From: Agroathelia rolfsii
Taxonomy: Eukaryota; Basidiomycota; Agaricomycetes; Amylocorticiales; Amylocorticiaceae
Reading direction: 5' to 3'
Length of the DNA stretch: 64,000 nt
Assembly: GCA_018343915.1 (NCBI GenBank)
Contig: JABRWF010000002.1
Span: 3,658,001-3,722,000 of the forward strand
The notes under the pieces were generated by a model. The model had not been told where the DNA came from, did no database searches, and saw nothing but the letters and a program-made list of their open reading frames with translations. Of the stretch, positions 45,561 through 57,538 are shown in pieces. Both the position numbers and the translations under genes were made by a program. The number at the start of each line of letters is the position of its first letter. Within the stretch, counting starts at the first letter, position 1.

Positions 45561-46926
45561 ATGGTTCTCACCCTATCGGAGGACCTTGATAAGTTCACGT
45601 TTGCCCAGCCTGAGCTAGACTTTTTCAAGAACCTGCAGTTCACATTTGACATGCCAGCGGATAAGGCATCGTCGAAAGACCAACAGCAGCAACAACAGCG
45701 TCGACGCCGCAACTCGAGTAGTCAAAGACAAGCATCCTCATCCCATTCACGCCCTTCCGAAGGAGAGGCGTCGTCTGACCGTTCTATATTACAAACGGTG
45801 AGTGCTTTAGAGTCCGATAATGAATTTTATCTGCTCCGCTTTCTGTTGTCATATGCCCTTCCTGACCGCCCAGTCAGGATCCACATTTGCCCGCACAAAT
45901 AAATTCACTCTACGACTTCCAATCACAATATAGCGGCTTTTTAAATCAATATTTATCATCGCAACACGGCGTCCCATCACTTCTGAGTAACCTCCCCGGT
46001 CCCCAGCCCTACCCTCCTATTCACGACGATCCGATGACTAGCCTCGATAGACTGTTGATCCCTGGCAGCAATCGATATCCGCAAAGTGGCTCAAGCTCCC
46101 AGCCCATGGGATTTCCAAACCCCTTTGGACAACAGCCAATCCAGCCTCCACCTAATCTCTCGTCTTTCTTTTATGAATCCTCTTCGCCCTATTCTCACCA
46201 GTCTGCCGGAAAGACCTCAGCATTTCCCTCATTTTCTCCACAAGTTTCCCAACAACCACAACCGAGTGCATCCACTTCTCATCACTCTTCGTCACTTCCA
46301 TCGTCATCCTCCGCTACACAGGCATCACAGCAACAGCAACAGCAGCAAGGCGTTGATACTATAACTGATACTGAGGACAAACGCAGACGCAATACAGCCG
46401 CTTCTGGTAAGCCTATTACTTTCAGAACAAGATAAAATGCTAGGCCTCAAAGTACTGATAACCATTCTTGTTTTTAGCCCGATTTAGAATGAAGAAGAAA
46501 CAGCGCACAGTCAATCTTGAGCGATCTGTGGCGGACTTGACGGGCCGTGCGGAGGAACTTAGCCGTGAAGCGGCCGATTTGAGAAGGGAGAATGGTTGGC
46601 TCAAAGAAATCATCGTGATGAGAGGGCGTACGTTACAACGCTCTTCGATTCCCGGCGAAGAATATTTCATGCCTCCTCCTAGGCTGCAAGGATCAGAGCA
46701 AGCAGGGGCTAGTACAGCTGCGGCTGCGCGAAGTACTAGCTCAGGGGACAGGACTGATGTCAGATCTGGATCCGAGTCGGAGGAGGAGGAAGAGGAGGAG
46801 GAAGAGGAGAAAGTTGATGAAGGCAGTAGTGAGCCCAATGCTAGTGTTTCAAGATCTCCCCCAAATAGACCCCGAGCAAGCTCGAAGCGCTCGAAAGGAA
46901 AAGGCAAATCGAGGGATCCTAATTGA
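45561..46926 (+). CDS. bZIP transcription factor (Cys-3/MetR/Cpc1-like basic region)
   Basis: A nuclear regulator. Three exons: MVLTLSEDLDKFTFAQPELD and a polyQ/Arg stretch up to about 45798; then, after the acceptor AGTCAG, DPHLPAQINSLYDFQSQYSG and a long Ser/Pro/Gln-rich activation-like region; then the bZIP. The basic region spans the last intron: DKRRRNTAASARFRMKKKQR, with the canonical N-x2-A-A-x2-R pattern. A leucine-zipper helix follows (VNLERSVADLTGRAEELSRE, then LRRENGWLKEIIVMRG). The N-T-A-A-S-A-R-F-R signature and WLKxLI-like end resemble fungal sulphur (Cys-3/MetR) and amino-acid (Cpc1/Gcn4) regulators. The tail has an acidic run of more than ten Glu and a basic KRSKGKGKSR end. 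The upstream start is uncertain because frames continue 5' of 45561. Confidence 0.85.
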
Positions 46927-47537
46927 GATCTATTATAATTTTTTTATTACATTCCTTGAAATTCGAAACTTGATGCTATACCCTGATTATTTGCGTTTTT
47001 TTTTTTTGCACTCAGCACAGAATACTATCATTTCGTATATATCCGATGCAATAAGGATTGTAAATCATAAGGCAACTGCGATGGCCAGGAATGCGATTAG
47101 TAGATGACTATTAGACTCTTATGCTAGAAGCAGACGAAACAATTGTTAACATGACCGCGGTAACTCGGCCATCAAAGTTAAATGGTTTTCGACTCGCACC
47201 GCGGCTGTTATAGGGCGCTTCCTCTCATCTACCACCAACACATCATCTAGTACATTATTCGGCTTCAGTTACATGATCTCGTATTCTTAATAATAGACAT
47301 AATTCGTTGCTCGTAGCGGCATCTCGACTTAATATTACCTAGGACAACTTAGCATTATCAAAGCTTTGCCACACCTATGTGTTTGTGGCGTCGATCACAT
47401 GACCCATACGAAGAAAGAACCATGAGAACACCGCTTTGTGAGTCAAACTCTCAGGCTCTCAAGATCTCAAACTTGATCTAAAATTCTTAATGTGAATATT
47501 AATTAATTCCACAATTTTTTCAGTCTGAAATTCTGAT
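46927..47537. other. Intergenic region, no gene
   Basis: 3' region of the bZIP gene and flank of the degraded kinase. AT-rich, no supported frame. The short GTTAACATGACCGCGGTAAC stretch near 47142-47162 is a near palindrome around CCGCGG. Confidence 0.45.
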
Positions 47538-49760
47538 ATGGACCGCAACTCAGATAACAACCAACTCCCAGGGATCAAGCGACGGAGGACCCCCCCCCCC
47601 GACCACAGCATAGATGAGGGGATGTTTACTGGCACCCATTAGAAAACTATGAGCCAGCGGGGGCTTCTCCGCAGAAGAGTACTCTACTAAGTCACCTACG
47701 GCATCGACTACTGGTTCCGAAGCCGCACATTCCCCTAGTGCGACTATATTCATTGGACCTGATTCAAGGCCTGCGTTCAGATCTTCATCTCGAGTGCAGT
47801 CCACACCTGCCCAGCTTCAAAACCCTGGTTTTTAATAGATGAGAAGGCCAACTATATGTGCAGAAGATAAGAAAACTTCACGCAATTATTCACAAAAGGT
47901 GCAGGGCGGGAGTATTTCAGAGCCAAATGATGGAAATACTTCAGCAGGAGGTCCGCGGTGCAGTAAAGCAATGTAATAATTTCTGTGAGACACTGCTCGC
48001 CTTTAATCCAGATGTCGACGCTACCGAAATTACGGCAACCTCGCAAAGTCAATTTCTTGGTTGGACTATAGACGCGTCTAAATTCACGAATGCCAGTGGT
48101 GGATAAAACATGTACTCGCCCATTGTCGCCATCCTCAATACTATCAGTGAGGCCACATTTTCTCTAAATTGATTTCAATCGAAAAATACAGCATTTACAA
48201 TAAAGAAATATGGTATAAGGACGTGGAAGTTAGCATCATCTCTCCCGATTTATTTCAAGCACGTCCTGACAGTTCAGGAACCCATAGCCATTGGCAGGAT
48301 GTCAGATTCTTTGTCAAATGCAACTTATAATGCAAGTCTTAGCCATACCAAAGTTGGTTCAGCTCTGGTTCAGTTTTCACACTGTACATAAGCTACGTTT
48401 TCACACCAGATATTTTGGGATCATATCCATACCCTGGCAATATACAATCAGCTGGCGATGATTATTCACTTCGACGGTTCTAAAATTGTGCATTCCTATT
48501 CGGTTGATCTAGCGGCGGATTTACGCTCGCTGCTGCTGGGTTTTTTTACTCTGGATGCTGTGGAGTTTGAATATGACACTGATTTTTATTGGCATTCCGA
48601 GCCCACTCCAGGACTCAAAGGCCGTGATACGCCTACGTCTCTACGGCTGAGACAGAGCAACCCAGAATTGAAGGTGTTGGTGAATATCTATCTTTGTAAA
48701 TGCTTGGCCGCGCAACGATCGTCTTGCGCATGGAGAGCGTCCAAAATCCCCAACAATACCTTGAAACAGAAATCACATGCTAATGAAGCCACTACCTTGA
48801 AAACATCCAATGGCACGCCAGTTTTCGTGCGGTGCAAGTGGAGTCTCCAAGGCCGTTCGACGAAACTACCCAATGATATGAAGCCCACTGATTTACCCTT
48901 TCTATGGATTTTTCTCCCTTGTATTTCCCTGGATGAAGGTGAGCCAAAAGACACCTCCACGAACGGCAGGAAGCCTCAAAGGGACTGTTTAGTCGCAGTC
49001 CGAGTGAGTCTGGTCGAGAGTTAGTTTATAACCTACGAGCCAGAGGAACGAAAGAAGTGTAAGATGTCTATGCCTGAAGGGACATCTCTTACGCGCATCG
49101 TGTGTTTCGTTCATCTTCTGACTGTCATGAGGGATGCTCTTGTCGGTAAGCTGATTTCTTAGAGAAACGGTGTGAAGAGCGATCAATACCCACGACAACA
49201 CGAATGATGGATATGCGCATGTCGTGAGCAAAGGTATAATACATCGGGGCATCAGCCTAGAGGACATTCTCTGCGATATTTTAAATAGAAAAGATTATAT
49301 GTTCATACCGACCTACAAACTTCCAATCGAGGAAAAGCTGCTAGAGTAAGTGGGCTTAGTAGTTGTAGTTATGACTTCTACACCTGCTTTCAGCATCATG
49401 TCGCTCGCGGATTACGTTAAGAGGCGATACGGCACAAACTCTCCAAACGAACATCTGTTTTCAAGTTTACCATCAAAGCAAACAGATTCGCAGAATATTT
49501 CCGAGGAAGCAATCAACAGTACGTGAAATATCAATGACAATCTACTCTCCAGATTGTCTGACTCATCGATTGGATAGGAATGTGGGCGTTCATTTCATGG
49601 CAACTAACTTTGTCCAAGGTCAGTCCTGTTCATATTTACATAATTTGGAGTCATTTTTGTTTTTCTAGGTCTTCGTCCAAATGATCACGATATATACTGC
49701 GCCCGGCCAGAATACGAATACTGCGGCTAACCATATAAAAAACAGCTTGTCGCCGATTGA
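47538..49760 (+). pseudogene. Degraded FunK1-type fungal protein kinase
   Basis: Scattered frames follow the order of the fungal-specific FunK1 family: YSPIVAILNTISEATFSL near 48112; KKYGIRTWKLASSLPIYF near 48200; HQIFWDHIHTLAIYNQLAMI near 48400; SVDLAADLRSLLLGFFTLDA and VEFEYDTDFYWHSEPTPGL at 48494-48615; LGRATIV in a shifted frame near 48700; and a kinase catalytic-loop-like SKGIIHRGISLEDIL near 49227. The catalytic loop normally reads HRD; here the Asp is Gly. In-frame stops and at least one frame change (about 48690-48710) break it. A C homopolymer (47590-47600) lies in the first exon-like piece. Family assignment is from memory of motif patterns; it could instead be several fused fragments. 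The right limit is vague. Confidence 0.55.
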
Positions 49761-50730
49761 CCCTCAAACGCTTAGGCTATACAAGCATTCATCAAAATGG
49801 TCAATACTGATGCTGAGATAGCGCAGGTTGAGGTTGATGATGCCTGGACTAGGGAAGCATCCAAGTTGGGTGTGTCTGTGAAATTCGCAGAAATATTTGA
49901 GGATCATATCTGTACGAGGGACAAACCATTTATGCAGCGAAAAGCAAAAGAAGCGCCTCCGAAAGACAGGATCACAAACCGTTTCCAGCTTCAATGGCCC
50001 TAAGTCCAGCAGCTCCAGCCTTGGGAGTCATCAAGTCGATAATCGATATCTTCAACCGCCATATCAGGCAGTTACAGAGTGGAGAAGAATGATCTGTTAC
50101 GAACATTTCATGTTCTAACTGACATTGACATTAATCTCTTCAAAATACAAACGTATTCGTACTTGCGTTTATACTCAAATAAATCCTTGGCCTAGTGGTT
50201 TCGCGAGCTGTAAGTAAAACTTAAACTGCATGTATTGCTGCCAGTAGCCTAAATTGTGATGGGTTCGGTGATGATATGACCAAAGGTTGGGTTAGAAACG
50301 TGAGTATGTGCGAGTATCAGCCGTAAGTTCTCAGAAATTCTTGAAGAGCACATATACGGAGAGGATTGTGGGCATTTGAAGAGAAAGCGGCAAGAAAACA
50401 CCTCCGAACGACGAGATTATGAACAATTCCTTGTGTAAGCACGGATTTTTTGTTTTACTTTAATTGCCCGGGGACCTAAGAGTTGTCGAGAACGATATCA
50501 AGCGCTATAGCCAGTACTAGTCATTATCATGATCTGCTTCTTTATGATCAGGCAACCAGTACCCCATTGAGGTAAATTTTGGCCTATGTGTTTGGTACTA
50601 GTGAACTGGTGAACTCGTGGGACTTGTCCATCGAAGTCGAATGACGCAGTCATGAGTACGTCATCTCCCGGTAACTTGGTAATAGCGATCGGCCTTTCCC
50701 CAAGCCTACATCCTACTCATCTTCACGGTC
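49761..50730. other. Region with unassigned small frame, otherwise gene-free
   Basis: A 68-codon frame at 49797-50003 (MVNTDAEIAQVEVDDAWTRE at its start) is charged and could be the tail of the neighbouring kinase relic, but I cannot match it to a family. The rest up to the TMEM205-like gene has no supported coding region; an out-of-frame open stretch begins at 50652, upstream of the next gene's ATG. Confidence 0.4.
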
Positions 50731-51597
50731 ATGGCTCATCTCGAAGTCCTCACGTTCTCATCGTTTCTCAACCTTTTCACGACCAAGGCGGCGTATGTAA
50801 TTGGCTATTCATGGCTATTAGGCATGTCCATCTGGGTATCCTTCTTTGGAGGTCCGTCGTGAGATTGTATCATGGTTGAGTTCAGTTTTGGAATGTCTAA
50901 TTTGAACTAAGCATTGTTGTAAACAGGAATTATTGCACTGAAGTCATTGCGTAAGCTCTTGAATCATACAGAGGTCCTAAACATTGGTATATATCACAAT
51001 ACCTCACAGCTAGACAACAGTTCGGCGCTTTACAGCACAAAACATTCCCCATATATTTCCTATCGTCCATCGCCCTTTCGAGCGGCCTTATTGCCTTGTG
51101 GACTCGTTCTCACCCGCATGTTGTTGACAATATCACCAGCCCCCAGTATGCTGACGTTGCTCAAGTCTATGCACTAGCCCTCGTCTTGGTATCACAGGCA
51201 TCAAACCGCTTTGTCATTGGACCTATGACCAGCAAGTGCGTCAGATAGTGTGGAGTGCGTGTGTATGAAGATGCAGACTAATCAACCGATCAATCAGGCT
51301 CATGTTCCAGCGCCATCGTTTGGAGAAGGCTGAGGGCAAGTCGTATAATGATGCGGGAGTAAGTCAGATCTTGTACTTTGGTTCGGGTGAAAACTTATAG
51401 CCACTAGGTCTCGGCAGAGATGAAGTCTTTGAACCGCAAGTGCGTATATTGGTCTCATATCATGAGAAACGCACAATATTCATCGTGGACAATTCCTTAG
51501 ATTCGGCTCACTTCACGGAATTTCTTCGCTTGCTAACCTCTTTGCAATCTTTGCCCTTATCTTCCACGGGCTTTACATTGGCAATGTTGGCGTTTAA
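50731..51597 (+). CDS. TMEM205-like (DUF4149) four-helix membrane protein
   Basis: Five exons. Exon 1 (50731-50851) reads MAHLEVLTFSSFLNLFTTKA, AYVIGYSWLLGMSIWVSFFG. A 24-nt exon (50927-50950) adds GIIALKSL. Exon 3, from 51010, gives PRQQFGALQHKTFPIYFLSS and SSGLIALWTRSHPHV, then YADVAQVYALALVLVSQASN, RFVIGPMTSK. Later exons give LMFQRHRLEKAEGKSYND and FGSLHGISSLANLFAIFALI, FHGLYIGNVGV. The RxxFGxLQxxxFP...Y and RxxxEK...F.xxHG pattern and four hydrophobic segments fit the DUF4149/TMEM205 family, whose biochemical role is not established; the human member is linked to cisplatin resistance. It converges on the U2 A' gene 143 bp away. Confidence 0.83.
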
Positions 51598-51740
51598 GCT
51601 TGGACAGCTTTTCCTTAGCCACAAATATTGAATATTTACAAGCATGCAGTGTACATCTCCCCTCCCCTCTGTTATAGGTAGGTAAGAGAGCGCTACAATA
51701 CAATGATGAACGAGTTTTTTGGATGGAAGAAACAAGTATT

Positions 51741-52695
51741 CTAGGCGCCCACTCCCTCCACATTAGGCATGTAGCCTTCCCTGAGCTGCCTCTCGAGTCG
51801 TCTGACTTCCTCGGCCGTCTTGGCCTCGCTGATTGCTTGTCGAACCTTGTCTGCATCCTCTTTGGACATGAGACGGCCCGCCTTGACTTGCGAAGCGGCA
51901 GGTTTGGGCTCATCAATCGTGATGGCGGTTTTGGACGCCTTGCTTGAGACCGTAGTTGATATTGTATCCGCCAGTGCCGTCAATCGCCCGTCTTCAATGA
52001 CAAATAGAGATTTTGCCACCTTGCGTTCCTTTTGTAATGTGGGCATCATATATGAGTGTTCCCGCGTCACATGAGTACCACAACTAGTCGAGTTCGTGAA
52101 GTAGGAGAAGTAAAAGGCGACGCACCTTGTCTCGTATTCTCTGGAAATCTAAAACTCTTAGCGAAGGCAGTCTCCATGCAAGCCACTCGCGATACCATTT
52201 CTTTTCCCGTACAGGGTTGCCTATGAGCGAGAGAAATTCGAGAGATTTGAGCTCTTTGAGAGGTTCCAGATCGCCCAGCTCGGTAATGCTATTATTGGTT
52301 AGTACGAGCGTCTTGAGCTTTGGCACAGAATGGTGAATAGAGGATGAGATCGATGCTATTCGGTTGTTAGCAAGCAGGAGTGTTTGCAGTCGTTTCAGGA
52401 GCGGCAGGTTGCCCAATACAGCGATGGAGTTGTCTGTGAAATCGATGGCATCGTGTTGGTCCTAACATACACACAATATTGTAAATCAGGAAACAATATA
52501 GTGCCTTTGGTAAACAGAATATACCCTTGTAACACCCAGGTTCTCGATGGCGGGGATTTTATAGCCTTTTTGCGTGTCAGTCGACGATGTTGCGATGTAG
52601 AGGTGTGCCTATGCACCTCTGAGATCGAGCTGACGCTCTTTTAATGGATTGAGTTCTGACGGTGCTTGTGCAAGCAGCTCTGGAGTCAACTTCAT
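51741..52695 (-). CDS. LEA1: U2 snRNP A' protein (Lea1/SNRPA1), leucine-rich repeat
   Basis: A spliceosome component that, with U2 B'', binds stem-loop IV of U2 snRNA. Exons on the minus strand give MKLTPELLAQAPSELNPLKE, RQLDLRGYKIPAIENLGVTR, then DAIDFTDNSIAVLGNLPLLK. The LRRs continue LQTLLLANNRIASIS, LKTLVLTNNSITELGDLEPL and LEFLSLIGNPVREKKWYREW. Next comes the cap LPSLRVLDFQRIRDK. This follows human U2A' segment by segment. The C-terminal exon is a charged helical tail (AKTAEEVRRLERQLREGYMP) ending NVEGVGA. The start was chosen at MKLT because it matches the conserved first residues. It is divergent from SAC1 across 131 bp. Confidence 0.92.
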
Positions 52696-52826
52696 GTCGA
52701 AGAGTGAAGAGAAGCAAGCAAGTCGAGCTGCTTACGGCCTCCAGCGCGTGGTTCAGGCGCGTCACAGACTTGTTCACCGCCTTTTACTTATTATTATACC
52801 TGGCACTCACCAACAACACAACAGCC
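52696..52826. promoter_or_regulatory. 131-bp bidirectional promoter between U2 A' and SAC1
   Basis: The start codons of the minus-strand LEA1 gene and the plus-strand SAC1 gene are only 131 bp apart, so both promoters must overlap here. No TATA box is evident, consistent with housekeeping promoters. Confidence 0.55.
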
Positions 52827-55565
52827 ATGAAGACATTGCTCGAGAAGCTCAATCTGTGCGTCAATAGACGATAGAATATCTTGCATTGACACTGTCCTGA
52901 ATACTTTGTCTATAGATTCACGGACGGCAACGATGCCTACACCTTTGCACCTTCCGACTCTGTAGGTTTAGCATCCTTGACGATACATCGCACAACGGGA
53001 GACATCATCCTCAATCGTATGCCTGGCCACCTCAGACTGCTGTACTGCTTTCTCAAAAGATATTGCAGCTCCCTATACCCCTGCTTCGCCTACGGCAGTC
53101 AATACTGGAAAGACAGTTTATGGTATTTATGGCATAATATCACTCTCCATAAGTGCGTGCTGCGGTGGCGCTTTCAGGATCCCTTGCCTATGCTCATTGT
53201 GATTTGCAGCCGAATATATCATTGTAATCACCGGTAGAGAGCAGATTGGGCGCTATTTGGGTCATAATGTCTACAAAGCAACCAACTTTGACATCCTACC
53301 GCTGTCTGCGAACGTTTCTGTTCAAGATCCGCCACATCCCGTAGAAGGACATCTTCTCAGCCTCGTTCGGTCGCACCTGAAGACTGGAAACTTTATCTTT
53401 AGCTATGGTGCTGACCTAACCCGTCGATTGCAAGCGCAGCACGACTTTCGGGAAAAGGATGAGGGCAAAGCATTATGGGAGATTGTACGCACCAATTTGA
53501 TTTCTAGAAATAAAGGCTTCATCCTGACTCCTTTCCATTTTTTGCAGGCAGATGATAGGTTCTTCTGGAACAAGTAGGTGGAAGCACTGCTTTGGAAGAT
53601 GTCTTAAGTACTGAATTGAACAGGTTCCTACAGTCAAGACTCATCGAATCCAGCTCAGACGATGCGGGCCATGATGTAAGTAACGCCCACTCCGTCCCTC
53701 GTCTTGTTGCTGACCCGAAGTCTTCCTGTAGCTGAGTCCTTACATCCTGCCCGTTGTATACGGCAGTGAGTAACAGTGTTCTTCGCTAACCTGAATAATT
53801 GGTTGCCCTAACACATCATGTACAGCATTTGATACTCGTCCGACCGTGCTTGAAAATCATCACGTTCGGCTCTGCTTAATTAGCAGAAGGTCTCGCTACA
53901 GGGCAGGGACCCGCTACTTCCGTCGCGGAATTGACAAGGAAGGCCATGTTGCTAACTTCAACGAGACGGAGCAGGTCCTCTTCGTCGAAACTCCTTCAGA
54001 CAACGGACAAAAATCAAAGGAGCTCAAGTTCAGCTTTGTCCAGATCCGAGGCAGCGTCCCTGTATTTTGGGCGGAAATCAATACACTTCAGTATAAGCCG
54101 GACCTCCAGATCATGGATATCCCAGAAACGGTAATTATCCCACCACGCTGTGTTCACATTCGATGTATTCAAGGAATTGTAGACGGCGGTCATGAAGAGT
54201 CATTTCCAAGAGCTAGCATCTCTGTATGGAAAACAGACTTTGGTTAACCTTGTCAACTACAAGGGCCATGAAAAGCCTGTCAAAGAAGCCTATGAAAGAT
54301 ACTCATCTGAGGTATTTTAATGATCAAAAGCCCTTTCCTGAATGCCACAGCTCACTAGTTGTAGGTTGCAATGCCTAACGTCCGATATCACTACTTTGAT
54401 TTCCATACCGAATGCAAACATATGAGATGGGATCGTATCAGCGTTCTTGTTGACAAGATCCAAGATGACCTGGAAGAGGAAGGGTTGGTGTTTATTCAAC
54501 GTATTTATCGCATACAGTGCTCATCTCCGCCTCCAGTTACCTTCAAATCGACGAAAATAGTGTCATCAAAAGACAGCAGGGCGTAGTTCGGACAAATTGT
54601 ATGGACAATCTCGACCGAACAAACGTCGTGCAGGCTTTCCTTGCCAAACGCACGTTGAATATTCAGCTTCAATCAATTGGTGTATTGTCTTCTGGCGCTT
54701 CAATTGATGACTATGAAGAATTTAGCAGGGACTTCCGAGAGAGTAAGGCTTGGTGCAACTAATATTGTTACGATTAATTAACCCGTCATAATCAGTGTGG
54801 GCCGACCATGCGGACCAAATCTCATTAGCCTACGCCGGCTCGGGGGCTCTAAAGACTGACTTCACCCGGACTAACAAACGCACACGCCAGGGTGCCTTGG
54901 AGGACGGGTACAAGTCAGTGCTGCGTTATGTACGCAACAATTACTTCGACGGACCCAGGCAGGTTAGTGTTTTTTCCATGTAATATGCCTGAGATTTCCC
55001 TCTTATACAAAAACCAGGATGCTTTCGACTTGATGACGGGCACATGGATTCCTCGCAAGAGTCCCGCGGCTTTGGCCTATCTGCTTGCAGACGAGCGACC
55101 GCTCCTTATTCGAGCTGCACCTCTCGCTCTCGGCTACTCTCTATTTATGATTTTGGCCGGCATGACCCTGCCGCGCACATCAGGTACCGTTTCCTTCATT
55201 CCAGTATACCCTGATCACAGAAGACTGACCATACAATGCACTCTCATATGTCAGATTACGCGCTGCAATATTACTTCGGTCTTTGGTTCATCATCGCGAT
55301 GCTTGCGTTCACCATCATCACGAAGTACGGGATCAGCTATGTGCGCTGGCCCCTGATGCTTCCCCTCACAGATATCATCTATTACGACGGTCCCGGCTTC
55401 CGCTCGGCACACAACGGTATGGGTCTGGATAGCTTTGGCCGCTTTATCAGCAGCAAGATTAACCAGGGTGCGGGCGCGGGTGCGAAGTGGATCGCTGGCT
55501 CGCGTGCGCGTGCAGGGAGCCGATCAGAAGAGATAGAGATGGGCAAGCTGAAGAGAGTGGATTAG
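52827..55565 (+). CDS. SAC1: Phosphoinositide phosphatase SAC1 (ER/Golgi membrane)
   Basis: It removes phosphate from phosphatidylinositol 4-phosphate at the ER and Golgi. The start [20 protein letters not shown] leads into the Sac domain: [79 protein letters not shown] and [14 protein letters not shown]. The catalytic CX5R P-loop is present in [16 protein letters not shown] (C-MDNLD-R). [20 protein letters not shown] matches Sac1 as well. Two C-terminal hydrophobic segments ([40 protein letters not shown]) anchor it. A roughly 50-residue Gly/Arg-rich tail ends KLKRVD. About a dozen introns. No lesion seen. Confidence 0.93.
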
Positions 55566-55980
55566 AAAGGAAAATGCCAAGTGAACTTGTCTTCTTGACA
55601 TTTGTTCTTTGTTTTATTAGCCAAGACTGGCACTAGGACGCTCGTTTCTATATATTTTTGTTACCCTTGACTGGATACACTAGAAGTAACTATTACTGCC
55701 AATGCATGGATCTTTGAGCTTGCTGATGTTCACGTTCACATATGGCCCATAAAGATTCACAATCACAATTACGAAATGTTCTAGACGGCAAGATAGCTTC
55801 GACTTATGCTTGTGATAGCTTTATTTAAGTATCCGGCTTATATAAGCTAGTTTATATCCAACCAACATTTTCCCTTCCATCATTTGGTCGTTTCTTTCAA
55901 CATCTGGCATCGCCCCCCTCTTCTCTCCTTACATACCACTCCCCAAAAACTTTTTGACGCCTGCGTGAACGCATAGGAAA
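55566..55980 (+). promoter_or_regulatory. Promoter region of SET/NAP gene with TATA box
   Basis: 415 bp between SAC1 and the histone chaperone gene. TATATAAG at 55839-55846 sits in the palindrome GCTTATATAAGC, about 140 bp before the ATG at 55981. It is followed by CT-rich tracts (about 55868-55950), a usual fungal core-promoter layout. A second TTATTTAAG lies at 55821-55829. Confidence 0.45.
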
Positions 55981-57092
55981 ATGTCTGGTATTAAACGTAG
56001 TTCGCCTGGTGCCAGCAGCGAAAAGAACCCTCTAGCAGATGTTGAGCTCACAGAGGCCGACGCGGCCAAGCTCACTGACATCGAACATCAACTGGCTCGT
56101 GTAGAACTCATCCTTGGTACGTTCAAATTCTCTCCTCCCTCCCCCTGCAGGCCTTGAGGGACGTTCTCCCCCTTTTTTTGTCTAACACTCATTGATCTTT
56201 ACAACAGAGCGCGAGTCCCAGAAGAAATTCTTGCCTGTTTATCAGAAGCGCCGGGAGATCCTCAAGGGTATCCCCAAGTTCTGGGCTGTGGCGCTTCTGG
56301 GTAAGCCTGAGATTATGTTCCACTGCCAGCATATCCAGGATCAGCATGCGCTCTCCTATCTCGAGGATGTTTGGGTGGAGCGTGACCCCGTCGAGTCGCG
56401 CTGCTTTACTATTGAATTCGTACGTGTTGTTTCTTTGTTAATTTCTTTTGTGGCACCCGTGATTTCTTTTCTTCTGTGCTGACGAGTCGATTTTTTGGGC
56501 ATATGTACAGTACTTCAAGGAGAATCCATTCTTCTCAGATGCGGTGCTGAAAAAGGAGTACAAGTACATTGCGCCTCCTGCCGCTGCCAATGAGACGCCT
56601 GACGCGGATGGTTTGACACCCTCAGCTGTCGAGTTCTCGTGGGAGCGTGACGTCGAGCCTCAGGTTTGTTTGCTTTCATGGGTCTGTGCTCCCAATGCCG
56701 TTGCTGATTATTTATGCGCGAATATTTTTTTAGGCAACTAAAATTAACTGGAAATCAGATGATAAGAACCTGACAAAACTGTACCCTCAAGAGAAGGACG
56801 ACGAGGATGAGGTTGTTGAGCCAGGAAGCTTCTTCAACTTCTTTGAGGTCAAGGAAGATCCTTACGATGTAAGCGTACATACCTCTCCAAAGCCAAGGAA
56901 TTACATGCTCATATAGATGTGTTTCAACAGCTTGGTGTCACCATTGCCAATGACGTCTTTGCCGAGGCTACGGAATACTTCCAGGGCCGCAACAACGAGG
57001 ACTCAGACGATGAAGATGACGAGGATGATGATAGTGATGCGGAAGAGATCGACTTGGAAAAGCCCAAGGCGAAAAAGCCTAAGAAGGCGTAA
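55981..57092 (+). CDS. SET/NAP-family histone chaperone
   Basis: It binds histones H3-H4 or H2A-H2B during nucleosome assembly. Exons give LTDIEHQLARVELIL (dimerisation helix), KKFLPVYQKRREILKGIPKF, YLEDVWVERDPVESRCFTIE, FYFKENPFFSDAVLKKEYKY and SFFNFFEV, matching the NAP fold; KFW after a Pro and the short length (roughly 270 residues) favour the SET/Vps75 branch over Nap1. The C-terminus is an acidic run (DSDDEDDEDDDSDAEEID) followed by a Lys-rich end (KPKAKKPKKA) that can serve as a nuclear localisation signal. Five short introns. The stop TAA at 57090-57092 sits in an A run. Confidence 0.9.
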
Positions 57093-57538
57093 AAAAAAAT
57101 CGCATATAGGTCCTGAGAGAACAAGCTTGAGGAGTGAACTTTTCTCTCCCTCTTGTCAAATCAGAGCCCTGTGATACTTTTCGAGCACTTTTTGCGATCT
57201 AACTAATTTTTTGACTGTCGATGGACATCCTGACATGAATGTACCTTGATCCTTGATTGTTATGTTGTAAATGTGATACATGTATGCGTGTTCTATGCGA
57301 GCTTGAACGGTGCATATATCATAAAGGATGGGGATGTGAGACCGTGCATGTGATCAGGGCGACCGTCGGTAGCGTCGGTCGCAGGTAACGCGCTTGCTTG
57401 GCACGGGAACGGGCGCTCACTAGCGCTCACTGATTGTTGTCTTAAGCCCTTGTGTGCCGGTATTAGGCTTGTTTCAACGTCGCTCTTTTTTTTTTCTTGA
57501 ACTCCCCCCCCCCCCCCTTCCCTTCCTTTTTGACGAGA
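57093..57538 (+). promoter_or_regulatory. Intergenic region and leader of chitin deacetylase, with hairpin and C14 run
   Basis: It contains an inverted repeat GCGACCG/CGGTCGC (57359-57382, 10-nt loop, with a tandem GTCGGT inside), a direct repeat of GCGCTCACTA (about 57413-57428) and, 21 bases before the ATG, a 14-nt C homopolymer (57504-57517) preceded by a T run. The last is probably in the 5' UTR. No gene is seen. Confidence 0.45.
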
